Shown: piece by piece, positions 18,806 to 28,098 of the stretch | How the letters are laid out: each line of letters starts with the position of its first letter | Numbering within the stretch: the stretch's first letter is position 1 | DNA from: Lachnospiraceae bacterium | GTDB taxonomy: Bacteria; Bacillota; Clostridia; Lachnospirales; Lachnospiraceae | NCBI GenBank assembly: GCA_014804655.1 | Contig: JAAUZK010000043.1 | Coordinates: forward strand, 1-64,000 | DNA length: 64,000 nucleotides | Reading direction: 5' to 3' | Program-made: the position numbers and the translations under genes | The notes under the pieces: generated by a model | Databases searched by the model: none | Told to the model about the DNA's origin: nothing | What the model saw: only the letters and a program-made list of their open reading frames with translations

Positions 18806-19351
18806 ATGAGTAAAAAGATTGTTGTAATCACAGGAAGCCCGAGGAAAAACGGAAACAGTTTTGCGATGACAGATGCGTTTATCACAGCGGCAGAAAGCAA
18901 GGGACATACGGTGACACGTTTTGATGCTGCCATGAAAAAAGTAGGCGGATGCCATGCGTGTGAAACCTGCTATAAGACCGGAAAAGCATGTTCTTTTGAT
19001 GATGACTTTAATGAAATTGCTCCGGCTATTTTGGAAGCAGATGCCGTTGTATTTACGACACCGGTCTATTGGTATTCCATTCCGGCACAGATTAAGGGTG
19101 TTATTGACAGGCTGTTTTCGTTCTGTGTGGCAGGAAAAGATGTGGCAGGAAAAGAGTGTGCACTGATCACATGTTGTGAAGAGGATGATATGTCTGTTAT
19201 GGACGGGGTTCGTATTCCGGTTGAGCGTTCCGCTGCATTATTGAAATGGAAGATGGTAGGAGAAGTCCTTGTTCCTAGTGTTTTGAACGTGGGCGATATC
19301 GAGAAAACAGACGGATGTAAGCAGGCGGCCGCACTGGCTGATCAATTTTAG
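18806..19351 (+). CDS. NADPH-dependent FMN reductase / flavodoxin-fold protein
   Basis: 181 residues. The flavodoxin-like NAD(P)H:FMN reductase fold has the FMN phosphate loop GSPRKNGNS (residues 10-18), GCHACETCYKTGKAC (a Cys cluster as in iron-sulfur flavoproteins) and TPVYWYSIPAQIKGVIDR. It is a cytoplasmic redox enzyme. The ATG follows AAAGGAG at a spacing of ten; an ATG at 18779 is less likely. It is probably controlled by the divergent HxlR regulator. Confidence 0.88.
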   Translation: MSKKIVVITGSPRKNGNSFAMTDAFITAAESKGHTVTRFDAAMKKVGGCHACETCYKTGKACSFDDDFNEIAPAILEADAVVFTTPVYWYSIPAQIKGVIDRLFSFCVAGKDVAGKECALITCCEEDDMSVMDGVRIPVERSAALLKWKMVGEVLVPSVLNVGDIEKTDGCKQAAALADQF

Positions 19352-19387
19352 GGGAAGACCGGATAAATCAAACTGAAATGATCTGCA

Positions 19388-19430
19388 AACAGGGCTGTCG
19401 CATTAAATCTGCAACAGCCCTGTTGTTTTC
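19388..19430. terminator. Bidirectional terminator between FMN reductase and AraC genes
   Basis: 15-base arms (AACAGGGCTGTCGCA, 19388-19402, and its complement with one mismatch, 19410-19424), a seven-base loop, then GTTTTC. It lies between two convergent genes. Confidence 0.8.
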
Positions 19431-19483
19431 CGGGATCGATTATTATATCCCGATATCAAGAGCTTTTTTGTCGAATGGCTGCC

Positions 19484-20356
19484 TTAAAGTCCGTCTTTCC
19501 TGCATTTGAAATTCTGACGATATTGTCCGGGCGTCAGACCGAGGGTTTCACGAAACATTCGGATGAAATAACTGCTGGAAGCAAAACCTGTCTGCTGTGA
19601 GATCAATTCCATATCCGCATCGGATTCGATAAGCATTTTCTTTGCACGCTCAATGCGAATTGCAGTTAAATACTCCGTAAAATTTCTGGAAAAATGTTTT
19701 TGAAAAAAGACGCTGAAATATTTGGGGGACATATGGAATTCCTGACCTAATTTTTGCAAAGAAAGCTTTTCGTTATAATGTATTTGAATGTAGTGTGCAA
19801 TTTCAAGGAGCAGGCGCGTCTGAGCGGAATCTTCGTGTTGTCTGTAGATTATCAGATTGTTTTCATACAGGAAGGCATAGAAACGTAGAAGCTCTGCCTT
19901 GATCATAAGCCAGTTTCCAGCGTTATTGCAATAATTGTCATATATTTTCTGAAAAGCCGTATGTACTTGTCCGGCAACTGGTGAAGGTAGCTGTGTAATT
20001 ATTTGTACCTTTCCTTCTATGATAGGATTCAGAAACTTTTCCACCGCTTCGTCTATTTGCGCGAATTGAAGCCATGAAAGGGGAAAGATAAAAGCCAGAT
20101 AGGTGCAGTCCGGTGTCTGTGACTGCATTCCATGTAACTGTCTAGGATTGATGCAAAAAATGTCTCCTGCTTTTCCGATATAGGTTTTTTCTTGAATTTT
20201 CAGATTTAATTCTCCGGTCTGTATCCATAAAATTTCCGCAGTTTCCTGCCAATGGTACGGAACATCAATTTTTCCGTTAGGTTCTTGCATAAGATAAATT
20301 TTTAAGGGACGCATCAAAGTGCCTTGCGGTCTTGTTTCCTGTAAGTTCTGTTTCAT
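19484..20356 (-). CDS. AraC-family regulator with cupin sensor
   Basis: 290 residues. An N-terminal AraC cupin domain (residues 15-140; PYHWQETAEILWIQTGELNLKI, AGDIFCINPRQLHG) is followed by a double helix-turn-helix (about 185-285; LSLQKLGQEFHMSPKYFSVFFQKHFS, ADMELISQQTGFASSSYFIRMFRETLGLTPGQYR). It is divergent from the GH13 gene 208 bases away, so it likely senses a sugar and activates that gene. Confidence 0.9.
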   Translation of the reverse strand: MKQNLQETRPQGTLMRPLKIYLMQEPNGKIDVPYHWQETAEILWIQTGELNLKIQEKTYIGKAGDIFCINPRQLHGMQSQTPDCTYLAFIFPLSWLQFAQIDEAVEKFLNPIIEGKVQIITQLPSPVAGQVHTAFQKIYDNYCNNAGNWLMIKAELLRFYAFLYENNLIIYRQHEDSAQTRLLLEIAHYIQIHYNEKLSLQKLGQEFHMSPKYFSVFFQKHFSRNFTEYLTAIRIERAKKMLIESDADMELISQQTGFASSSYFIRMFRETLGLTPGQYRQNFKCRKDGL

Positions 20357-20564
20357 ATGTCTGTCCTTTTCTTCATTTCTCTTTTTAATCCATCACAGGT
20401 TTGATAGCCCGTAGCTTGCCGCAGGGCAATTTGATATGGATATTTTAACATAATGTATGGATATTCTTCAACATTTGCTTTGGTTTGCAGGATATAATTC
20501 AATTTGTAATATGCCGAGATACTTGCAAAAAAAATAAGAGAAAAAGAAAGCGAGGAATCATACT

Positions 20565-22127
20565 ATGACACACTGGTTGGAACAAAGTATTTTTTATGAA
20601 ATCTATCCGCAGAGTTTTTATGACAGTAACGGGGATGGGATAGGAGATATTCCCGGTATTATTGAAAAACTGGATTATATCTGTGATTTGGGATGCAATG
20701 CTCTTTGGCTGAATCCTTGTTATCTGTCGCCGTTTGGCGATGCGGGATACGACGTATCTGATTATTGTCAGGTGGCACCGCGCTATGGAACGAACGAAGA
20801 TCTGATCCGTTTGTTTAAAGAAGCCCATATGCGCAGTATGCATGTCATCCTTGATTTAGTCCCGGGGCATACCTCTACAGAGCATCCATGGTTTCGGGAA
20901 TCGTGTAAAAATGAGCCAAACCAATATTCGGGCAGATACATCTGGACGGATTCGGTCTGGACCGATGCGGCGGATTATGAAGGAATTTCCGGTTCGCTGC
21001 GCGGATTGTATCCGAGGAATGGCAGTGTTGCCGTTAACTTTTTCTCGAATCAGCCGGCGCTGAACTATGGTTTTGCCAATCCAAGCGAGCCGTGGCAGAG
21101 TGCGGTAGATGCCCCGGAAGCGTTGGCAACACGTCAGGCGATGAAGGAAGTTATGGTTTTTTGGCTGTCTAAGGGATGTGACGGATTTCGTGTAGATATG
21201 GCAGGATCGCTGGTAAAAAATGATTACGGAAGCGTGGAAACAATAAAGCTTTGGCAGGATGTTCGCGATTTTCTGGATGATAAATATCCGGAGGCAGTAT
21301 TGATTTCCGAGTGGGGTGAACCGGATAAATCTTTGATGGCCGGATTCCATATGGATTTTCTGCTTCATTACGGACCTTCTCACTATATGGATCTATTCCG
21401 TTGTGAACATCCATATTTTTGCCGGGAGGGAAAAGGCGATGCGTCCTCGTTTGTAGACACCTATTGCAAAAATTATACTTTGACAAACGGAAAAGGGTTG
21501 ATCTGTATTCCGTCCGGAAACCATGATATGGAGCGGATTCGCAAATATTTGGATGAAGAAGAATTAAAGATTGTATTTGCGTTTCTATTGTCAATGCCCG
21601 GAGCACCGTTCGTATATTATGGTGATGAGATCGGAATGCGGCATTTGGAGATTCCGTCTGTTGAGGGCGGATATGATCGTACCGGTGCAAGGACACCGAT
21701 GCAGTGGAATGGCGAAGTAAATTACGGATTTTCAAAGGCATCGGCAGATAATCTTTATACACAGCAGGATTTATCAGAGAATGCGCCTATAGTCTCCGGG
21801 CAGATGTCCGATGAGGGGTCACTTTGGAATGAGATTCGGAAGTTATGTGAAATCCGCAAATCGTATCCCGCTTTGTGTGCATCCGGAACGATTCAGTTTG
21901 TGTATTGTGAGCCGGAAAAATATCCGCTCGTATATCTGCGTACCGGTGAAAATGACAAAATACTGGTAGTGCTTAATCCTTCTGAAGAAGATGCTGTCTG
22001 TCCCTGTGCATATCGGTTAGAAGATGTGATCTACACATTAGGGAAACCGATAAGCTGCGAAGACGGAATGTTGCATGTGCCGGGGCAGAGTGCAGGATTT
22101 ATCAAGGTTGATGTGGTAAATGTTTAG
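20565..22127 (+). CDS. GH13 alpha-glucosidase/trehalose-synthase-like enzyme
   Basis: 520 residues, cytoplasmic GH13 (alpha-amylase family). Visible regions are SNGDGIGDIPGI near 22, DLVPGHTS (region I, His), GFRVDMAGSL (nucleophile Asp near 211), LISEWGEP (acid/base Glu near 248) and GNHDMER (Asp near 321). The conserved QPDLN is QPALN here. It probably hydrolyses short alpha-glucosides or rearranges them; the exact subfamily cannot be fixed by eye. The ATG has GAAAGCGAGGA upstream. The divergent AraC gene suggests inducible control. Confidence 0.88.
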   Translation: MTHWLEQSIFYEIYPQSFYDSNGDGIGDIPGIIEKLDYICDLGCNALWLNPCYLSPFGDAGYDVSDYCQVAPRYGTNEDLIRLFKEAHMRSMHVILDLVPGHTSTEHPWFRESCKNEPNQYSGRYIWTDSVWTDAADYEGISGSLRGLYPRNGSVAVNFFSNQPALNYGFANPSEPWQSAVDAPEALATRQAMKEVMVFWLSKGCDGFRVDMAGSLVKNDYGSVETIKLWQDVRDFLDDKYPEAVLISEWGEPDKSLMAGFHMDFLLHYGPSHYMDLFRCEHPYFCREGKGDASSFVDTYCKNYTLTNGKGLICIPSGNHDMERIRKYLDEEELKIVFAFLLSMPGAPFVYYGDEIGMRHLEIPSVEGGYDRTGARTPMQWNGEVNYGFSKASADNLYTQQDLSENAPIVSGQMSDEGSLWNEIRKLCEIRKSYPALCASGTIQFVYCEPEKYPLVYLRTGENDKILVVLNPSEEDAVCPCAYRLEDVIYTLGKPISCEDGMLHVPGQSAGFIKVDVVNV

Positions 22128-22251
22128 AGAAGGAGTAAAAGAGATAAAAACATTTTGAACGGGTGAAAAACTGTGTTTTTAAAATAACTTAAGTGTTGTA
22201 TAATAAGACATGAAGTTATATTAAAGCGTCAAAGAACAGGAGGCATCTGCA

Positions 22252-23082
22252 ATGCAGCAGACCACACCGGAGAAGATCGGGAGAGAAAAAGGGCAGGGGA
22301 TGGTGCTCAAGAACCTGCCGTCTTATGAGTATAAACAGAAAGAGATCTGCGTATATAACAAGGAACAGAAAATATACGGCATTGCTTATATCCCGGATAC
22401 CGGCGGGGAGCGCATACCGCTTATCATATGCGCTCATGGATTGGGCGGTTCTCATAGTTCCAGTACCGCTCATTATGCAAGGCAGTTAGCACCCTGTGGT
22501 GTGGCGGTCTACTGTTTTGATTTCTGTGGCGGCGGCGGAACTAAGAGCGACGGCGAGACCACCCGGATGTCTGTAATGACAGAAGTAGCAGATTTAGAGG
22601 CAGTTTTGGAGGCGGCGATGCAGTGGGATTTCGTAGATACCGGGCGCATTGTGCTGCTGGGAACCAGTCAGGGAGCTGCCGTTGCGGCAATCACGGCGGC
22701 GAGGCATGTGCAGGATATTGCAGGGCTTGTATTGATGTATCCGGGATTTGTGATCAGCGATATTGTTCATGAGATGTTTCCGTCTCGGCAAGAGATACCG
22801 GACACCTTTCCTTTTCACTGGATTATGGCAGGGCGGCCTTACGCAGAAGACATGTGGGATTATGATGTCTATAAGGAGATCGGAAACTATAAGAAAAAGG
22901 TTCTGCTGTTGCACGGCAATATGGACATGGTTGTTCCGATATCCTATTCTGAGAGAGCGGCGGCAACCTATGAAGATGTGGAGTATTATGTGATCGACGG
23001 CGCGGGACATGGGTTTACGGACGACGCTTTCGATGAGTCGGTGAGACGGATTGCAGATTATCTACAGGAGGGATTTCTATGA
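22252..23082 (+). CDS. Alpha/beta hydrolase
   Basis: 276 residues: serine hydrolase fold with oxyanion loop ICAHGLGGS, nucleophile elbow LLGTSQGAA (Ser near 143), Asp region HGNMDMVVP and catalytic His in GAGHGFTD (near 257). It resembles acyl-esterase/dienelactone-hydrolase-like lipases; the substrate is unknown. The stop overlaps the next gene (ATGA, four bases), so the two are co-translated. RBS AGGAGG lies nine bases before the ATG. Confidence 0.88.
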   Translation: MQQTTPEKIGREKGQGMVLKNLPSYEYKQKEICVYNKEQKIYGIAYIPDTGGERIPLIICAHGLGGSHSSSTAHYARQLAPCGVAVYCFDFCGGGGTKSDGETTRMSVMTEVADLEAVLEAAMQWDFVDTGRIVLLGTSQGAAVAAITAARHVQDIAGLVLMYPGFVISDIVHEMFPSRQEIPDTFPFHWIMAGRPYAEDMWDYDVYKEIGNYKKKVLLLHGNMDMVVPISYSERAAATYEDVEYYVIDGAGHGFTDDAFDESVRRIADYLQEGFL

Positions 23083-24458
23083 AATACGACGTAATTATCA
23101 TCGGTGCAGGACCGGGAGGCATTTTCACGGCATATGAACTGATACAGCAGGAGAAAGATTTAAAGATTGCCGTGTTTGAATCGGGGCATGCACTGGAAGC
23201 AAGACATTGCCCGATCGACGGAGATAAGGTCAAAAGCTGTGTGCATTGTAAGAGCTGTTCCATCATGAGCGGCTTCGGCGGCGCGGGTGCTTTTTCCGAC
23301 GGTAAATATAACATTACGAATGATTTCGGCGGCACCTTGTATGAGCATGTAGGTAAGAAGCAGGCCATTGATCTGATGAAATATGTGGATGAGATCAACA
23401 TGAAATACGGCGGGGAGGGTACGAAGCTGTACACTACGGCCGGAAGTCACTTTAAGAAATTGTGTCTGCAGAATAAGCTGAACTTATTAGATGCGTCCGT
23501 GCGTCATCTCGGAACAGATATCAACTATGTTGTGCTGGAAAATCTCTATGCATTATTGCAAGATAAAGTGGAATTCCATTTCGATACGCCGGTTCGGGCA
23601 GTAGAGACTATGAGTGAGGGCTATCGCATCGTATGTGAGAATGAAACTTATGAATGTGACAAATGTGTCATCTCTGTAGGGCGCAGCGGCAGTAAATGGA
23701 TGGAAACGGTCTGTGAGAAACTGGATATCGAGACGAAGTCCAACCGGGTAGATATCGGAGTCAGGGTGGAGCTTCCGGCGGTGATCTTTTCCCATCTGAC
23801 GGATGAGTTGTATGAGAGCAAGATCGTCTACCGCACAGAGAAGTTCGAAGACCGGGTGCGGACTTTCTGCATGAATCCTCACGGGATCGTGGTCAACGAG
23901 AACACGAACGGTATCGTGACGGTGAACGGACACAGCTATGAGGGCGCGGATAAACAGACGAACAACACCAACTTTGCACTTCTTGTAGCGAAGCATTTCT
24001 CCGAGCCTTTTAAGGACAGCAACGGTTACGGCGAGAGCATTGCCAGACTCTCCAACATGCTGGGCGGCGGTGTGATCGTGCAGCGATTCGGCGATCTGGT
24101 GAGAGGAAGACGCAGCAACTTGAAGCGTATTGAGGAAGGTCTGGTGGAGCCTACCCTGTCGGCGACTCCGGGCGACTTAAGTCTGGTGCTTCCGAAACGT
24201 ATTCTGGACGGTATTATTGAAATGATCTATGCCCTTGATAAGATCGCGCCCGGCACGGCCAATGACGACACGTTGCTATACGGCGTGGAAGTGAAGTTCT
24301 ACAATATGGAAGTGGAGATCGACGAACATCTTGAGACGAAATATAAAGGACTTTATATTATCGGGGACGGCAGCGGCGTAACCCATTCGCTTTCCCATGC
24401 ATCTGCGAGCGGTGTGTATGTGGCGAGGAATATTGTAGCAGAAGGCGTTGCGGAATAA
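23079..24458 (+). CDS. FAD-dependent oxidoreductase
   Basis: 459 residues. An N-terminal Rossmann FAD motif (DVIIIGAGPGGIFTAYEL, residues 4-20) is followed by an unusual Cys-rich stretch, HCPIDGDKVKSCVHCKSCSIMSGFGGAG (about 46-73), typical of the NAD(P)/FAD-dependent oxidoreductase family also called FAD-dependent protein C. A C-terminal FAD motif GLYIIGDGSGVTHSLSHASASG closes the fold. It is co-translated with the hydrolase upstream. The reaction is unknown. Confidence 0.87.
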   Translation: MKYDVIIIGAGPGGIFTAYELIQQEKDLKIAVFESGHALEARHCPIDGDKVKSCVHCKSCSIMSGFGGAGAFSDGKYNITNDFGGTLYEHVGKKQAIDLMKYVDEINMKYGGEGTKLYTTAGSHFKKLCLQNKLNLLDASVRHLGTDINYVVLENLYALLQDKVEFHFDTPVRAVETMSEGYRIVCENETYECDKCVISVGRSGSKWMETVCEKLDIETKSNRVDIGVRVELPAVIFSHLTDELYESKIVYRTEKFEDRVRTFCMNPHGIVVNENTNGIVTVNGHSYEGADKQTNNTNFALLVAKHFSEPFKDSNGYGESIARLSNMLGGGVIVQRFGDLVRGRRSNLKRIEEGLVEPTLSATPGDLSLVLPKRILDGIIEMIYALDKIAPGTANDDTLLYGVEVKFYNMEVEIDEHLETKYKGLYIIGDGSGVTHSLSHASASGVYVARNIVAEGVAE

Positions 24459-24506
24459 TGACAGGCGGACAGAGCACATAAGACAAGATGAAGACATATG
24501 ATATAG

Positions 24507-24556
24507 AAGGACTGCATAAATTATATTAATAATCTATGCAGTCCTTTATTTTTTGT
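24507..24556 (+). terminator. Terminator after the hydrolase-oxidoreductase operon
   Basis: Perfect 12-base arms, AAGGACTGCATA (24507-24518) and its complement (24535-24546), followed by TATTTTTTG. Confidence 0.85.
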
Positions 24557-24621
24557 ATTATGGGAAATTCCTACGTTCAATTCAGGTAAAGGCATGCTCG
24601 TATTTCAATGAGGCGTCACCC

Positions 24622-25152
24622 ATGGTTGCAGCATTATCTAATATTTCCAACATCATTATTCCCGTCATTATCTTTTATATCGTAGCGTACGGACTCGCCG
24701 CCCGCAGTAATGTATACGAGGATTTCATTAAAGGGGCTAAAGACGGTTTCCACACAGTGATCCAGATCATGCCCACATTGATCGGGTTAATGGTAGCGGT
24801 GGGAGTGCTCCGTGCATCAGGTTTTCTGGATTTTGTGGGCGGCCTGTTCGCAGGGATTACCGCCAGAATGGGATTTTCGTCGGAGCTGGTGCCGCTCATT
24901 CTGATCAAGATGTTTTCTTCTTCGGCGGCAACGGGACTGGTGCTGGATATTTTTAAGAATCACGGACCGGATTCCCTGATCGGCTTGACCACATCGATTA
25001 TGATGAGCTGTACGGAGACGATCTTCTATACAATGTCGGTTTATTTTCTGGCGGCGAAGGTGACGAAGACGCGCTATACGCTGACAGGTGCACTGCTGGC
25101 TACATTAGCGGGCGTGATCGCAAGTATTGTACTGGCAGGAATTATAGTGTAA
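24622..25152 (+). CDS. spmB: Spore maturation protein B, orphan copy
   Basis: 176 residues, close to the 178 of B. subtilis SpmB. It has a nucleoside-recognition/Gate domain with several membrane helices (LSNISNIIIPVIIFYIVAYGL, VIQIMPTLIGLMVAVGVLRASG, GLTTSIMMSCTETIFYTMSVYF). SpmA and SpmB are needed for spore core dehydration. The start is ATG 24622 after TGAGGCG; a longer in-frame TTG start (24553) overlaps the terminator. No spmA lies next to it, which is unusual. Confidence 0.85.
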   Translation: MVAALSNISNIIIPVIIFYIVAYGLAARSNVYEDFIKGAKDGFHTVIQIMPTLIGLMVAVGVLRASGFLDFVGGLFAGITARMGFSSELVPLILIKMFSSSAATGLVLDIFKNHGPDSLIGLTTSIMMSCTETIFYTMSVYFLAAKVTKTRYTLTGALLATLAGVIASIVLAGIIV

Positions 25153-25170
25153 GGATAGAGCGGTATAAAG

Positions 25171-25211
25171 CATAAGAAACGGCACATCCGTAAGGAGTGC
25201 CGTTTCTTATG
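25171..25211. terminator. Hairpin after spmB
   Basis: Perfect 15-base arms (CATAAGAAACGGCAC at 25171-25185 and its complement at 25197-25211) with an 11-base loop. It lacks a long T tail but the arms contain A/T runs, so it could terminate in either direction. The gap from here to 25500 has no recognisable gene; a weaker GCCGGT/ACCGGC hairpin lies near 25297-25318. Confidence 0.65.
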
Positions 25212-25502
25212 TGTGAGAAGGATAGAAATGTGTAAACTCAGTATATGTCAACAGGATGCCGATTTAGAGGACATCTCTGTTATGTTTAGTCGAAGCCGGT
25301 CAGCACCGAAGCAGCACCGGCGGCTCCTATAAAGTGTAGATTAGAATCATTTCATTATGTATTCCCCAACTACAATTAATACTATAAGGGATAATTGTGA
25401 ATGAGATGTGTCAAATATCGAAAGAAAAAAGAAATAATTTATAAAATAAATTTTATAATTTTGATACAGGAATAGGTTTTGATGGAAGGATAAACAATTT
25501 AA

Positions 25503-25532
25503 TTTGACTATCAAACTATTATTTGTTAAAAT
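25503..25532 (+). promoter_or_regulatory. FabT-type operator overlapping the marR promoter
   Basis: The perfect palindrome TTTGACTATCAAA (25503-25515) closely resembles the known FabT box (ATTTGATTATCAAATT). It overlaps a -35 TTGACT (25504-25509), which is 17 bases from a -10 TAAAAT (25527-25532). This suggests negative autoregulation of the MarR gene downstream. Confidence 0.68.
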
Positions 25533-25615
25533 AGAGAGCACCAAATGTCTGGTGATTGGTAGAGTGATGTTTGAATATGTGCAGGAATGCCGTTTAAATA
25601 CTTAGGTGTTTCGGA

Positions 25616-26062
25616 ATGGATGTAATTATGGATTTCAACAGTACGCTGAATGATGTGCTGGTCAAATTGTTCCGCAATGTTAATGTGATAGAGGAACGTG
25701 CGATCCGCACCGAGGAATATAAAGATGTGACGACCAATGATATGCATGTGATCGAGGCGATCGGCATGGATGGAGCGAAGAACATGACCAGTGTGGCGCG
25801 TTTGCTGGAAGTCACTACAGGAACACTCACTATAGCGGTCAATAGTCTGGTTAAGAAAGGATATGTGGACCGCGTGAGAAGTGAGGAGGATAGAAGAGTC
25901 GTATTGGTCTCTTTATCCGAAAAAGGCAGGAAGGCTTATCTCCATCACCGCAAATTCCATGAACAGATGATAGAGTCTGTGGTGGCACAGCTGACAGAAG
26001 AGGAACAGCGGATTCTGGAGAAAGCCTTAACGAAGCTGAATCATTTCTTTCGGGTTAGTTGA
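25616..26062 (+). CDS. fabT: MarR-family regulator, FabT-like
   Basis: 148 residues with the FabT-type MarR pattern: TTNDMHVIEAIG, MTSVARLLEVTTGTLTIAVNSLVKKGYVDR (recognition helix), RSEEDRRVVLVSLSEKGRKA (wing). FabT-like proteins repress type II fatty acid synthesis genes using acyl-ACP as corepressor. The promoter carries a matching operator. No fab genes follow: the next gene is convergent, so it acts in trans or on itself (inference). ATG 25628 is a second possible start. Confidence 0.82.
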   Translation: MDVIMDFNSTLNDVLVKLFRNVNVIEERAIRTEEYKDVTTNDMHVIEAIGMDGAKNMTSVARLLEVTTGTLTIAVNSLVKKGYVDRVRSEEDRRVVLVSLSEKGRKAYLHHRKFHEQMIESVVAQLTEEEQRILEKALTKLNHFFRVS

Positions 26063-26107
26063 TAAGGAAGCATTTTATTCACAATTTCTACGCAGGTCGG
26101 TCATTGG

Positions 26108-27985
26108 TCAGCGTGCTCCGGACAGTACTTTGGCTAATGTGTCGAAATCGGCGGGACCTTTTTCCAGCAGGAAACTGTGAAAATAGTAAAGAAATTCAGG
26201 ATCTTCCACTATCGTATCGTATGCAGAATGATCACGGGCAGCAGAAGTCTGGTTATTATTGTACCAGATTTTGGCTGCCTGTTTTTTTAATTCCGTGATT
26301 TCCAAATAACCCAGATAATATTTCGGATAGTTACATGGTTCTTCTGCAATATAGGAGTAGATTGCCGCGATGGTGTCTGTGTCTGAGGAACCAAGGGAGG
26401 CAAATATCATATACACATCCCGGAAGGAGGCACCGTCATAGTGGATGGATATGTCCAGCAGGGAATACAGGGCAAGCTGAATCTGACGATCCAGACGGCA
26501 GGCATAATAGTAGTTCGCGGCTTCAGGGTGTTCGTTCCCTGCAAGCGCAATTGCATAATCGTAGGAAGAAAATTCAGCGTACATTGCCCAGCCTTCCACA
26601 TATCCTCCATAGTAGAGGACGCTGCGCAGGGGCGACGTACCGGCCTGGTTTCGAAACCGCTGGCTGTATACAGTCTGATAGAGATGTCCCGGATAGCCTT
26701 CATGTGCCAGTGTTGTGAAGAGGGACAGATCGTCCGGAGTATCCGGTGCGTTGATGTAGATGGTATTATTCAATACGTTGTCTATTGGCGGAGTCATATA
26801 GAATGCCGGAGCGGTATAGGGCTCTAAACTGTCATCCACATACTTGACGGTACAGCGTATTGGAGTATCGCTGTCATCCGAAGGAATGGCAGGATATTCC
26901 TGCTCGATGGAATCTTCCAGATAGTCAAGTACATTTTCCGGGGACATTTCCGGCAGCAGGGATTCCCCGCGAATGAGCTCCGCTCTCAAGGTATCGTCAT
27001 TTTCCAAGAGATTGCGTAGCGCTTTGTAATTGGCGGTGAGATCCTGATAGAGTAACTGTTTGATCTCATAGATTCCGCGTCCGGAGCCGGTTCTCAGATG
27101 CAGTAACGCCGTATAATATTCTCTGCCGCCCGGATAGTGCGCCAGTCCGCAGATTTCTCCACCTGAACCCTTAAGTAGGGTGAGCTCATCGGCAAGATAT
27201 TCATATGCCGGCGCCACAACGGTGGTCAGCAGGCGGTTGTTCCGGGATTGGTAGGATAGCGCGGCTTCAGGGGTAATAATTCCCTGATCAGTCAAATTCT
27301 GTAGGCGCTGGTCAAAAGTTATTTCAAGAAAATGTGTGTTTGCTTCTAGTTGTTCAGGATCCATCAAGTCACTGCACTGCCTGATCACTTTGTCTGCGGT
27401 GGTATCTGCCATGAAGAGTCCGGCATCGGCTTTCTCGTGCTCGTACACCAGCAGACCGTCGAAATATTCCGGAATCTGTGTCAGGATGTTAAGATAGAGT
27501 TCCACGTCTTCCACGGTGTCAAACCGATATTCCGCCAGCAGAATGGGAAGTTCTGAGGGTGCACCGGAGGAGGGAGAGAGAGGATCCGCAAAGTAAGGAT
27601 AAGCGGCAGTGTCCTTGATACAGTCTATGTAAGAGCACAGCAGGCGGTAAAGATACCGGTTTTCGTCTGAGAGTCTTCCGGGATCATATTTTTCTAACTT
27701 TTCAGACAAGAGTGATAATGCGTATATTTCATTGGCCGCATCTCCTGCATGGTAAACGGGTAACGTGAGCTGTGTCTCGTCAATATGGTAGACCGACGGG
27801 TCATCTACAGAATAATGAAAATGAATGGGATTCGCCTGCAGTTCCTCTAAGAAAAAATCTTCCGCAAAAGCCTCAAATCTTGCATCAACGTGAGTATACA
27901 GGTAACCAAAGAGGGTGGCAGCGCTAAAACAGGTGAAGAGAATCAGGGCGGCGGTCCATTGTTTAAGAGATAAGATACGTTTCAA
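26108..27985 (-). CDS. DUF885 family putative metallopeptidase, membrane-anchored
   Basis: 625 residues. One N-terminal transmembrane or signal helix (residues 10-32) is followed by a large extracytoplasmic DUF885 domain with the zinc-type motif TTLAHEGYPGH near residue 430 and YVEGWAMYAE near 465. The family is remotely related to M2/M3-type gluzincin peptidases; substrates are unknown. Single gene, convergent with fabT (45-base gap). Confidence 0.85.
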   Translation of the reverse strand: MKRILSLKQWTAALILFTCFSAATLFGYLYTHVDARFEAFAEDFFLEELQANPIHFHYSVDDPSVYHIDETQLTLPVYHAGDAANEIYALSLLSEKLEKYDPGRLSDENRYLYRLLCSYIDCIKDTAAYPYFADPLSPSSGAPSELPILLAEYRFDTVEDVELYLNILTQIPEYFDGLLVYEHEKADAGLFMADTTADKVIRQCSDLMDPEQLEANTHFLEITFDQRLQNLTDQGIITPEAALSYQSRNNRLLTTVVAPAYEYLADELTLLKGSGGEICGLAHYPGGREYYTALLHLRTGSGRGIYEIKQLLYQDLTANYKALRNLLENDDTLRAELIRGESLLPEMSPENVLDYLEDSIEQEYPAIPSDDSDTPIRCTVKYVDDSLEPYTAPAFYMTPPIDNVLNNTIYINAPDTPDDLSLFTTLAHEGYPGHLYQTVYSQRFRNQAGTSPLRSVLYYGGYVEGWAMYAEFSSYDYAIALAGNEHPEAANYYYACRLDRQIQLALYSLLDISIHYDGASFRDVYMIFASLGSSDTDTIAAIYSYIAEEPCNYPKYYLGYLEITELKKQAAKIWYNNNQTSAARDHSAYDTIVEDPEFLYYFHSFLLEKGPADFDTLAKVLSGAR

Positions 27986-28098
27986 GACAATACCTTCCGA
28001 TTGGATTTATATTAATATATGAATTGTGCTCGGGAATCATGAGTGGAGAAAAGAGAGGATGTAAGAGATTAACAAGGCAGGAAAAATAGAAGACCGGA

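Noticed and set aside
25297..25318. GC-rich hairpin in the spmB-marR gap as a small RNA gene
   Set aside because: Only a six-base stem with no promoter or T tract nearby; too weak to call.
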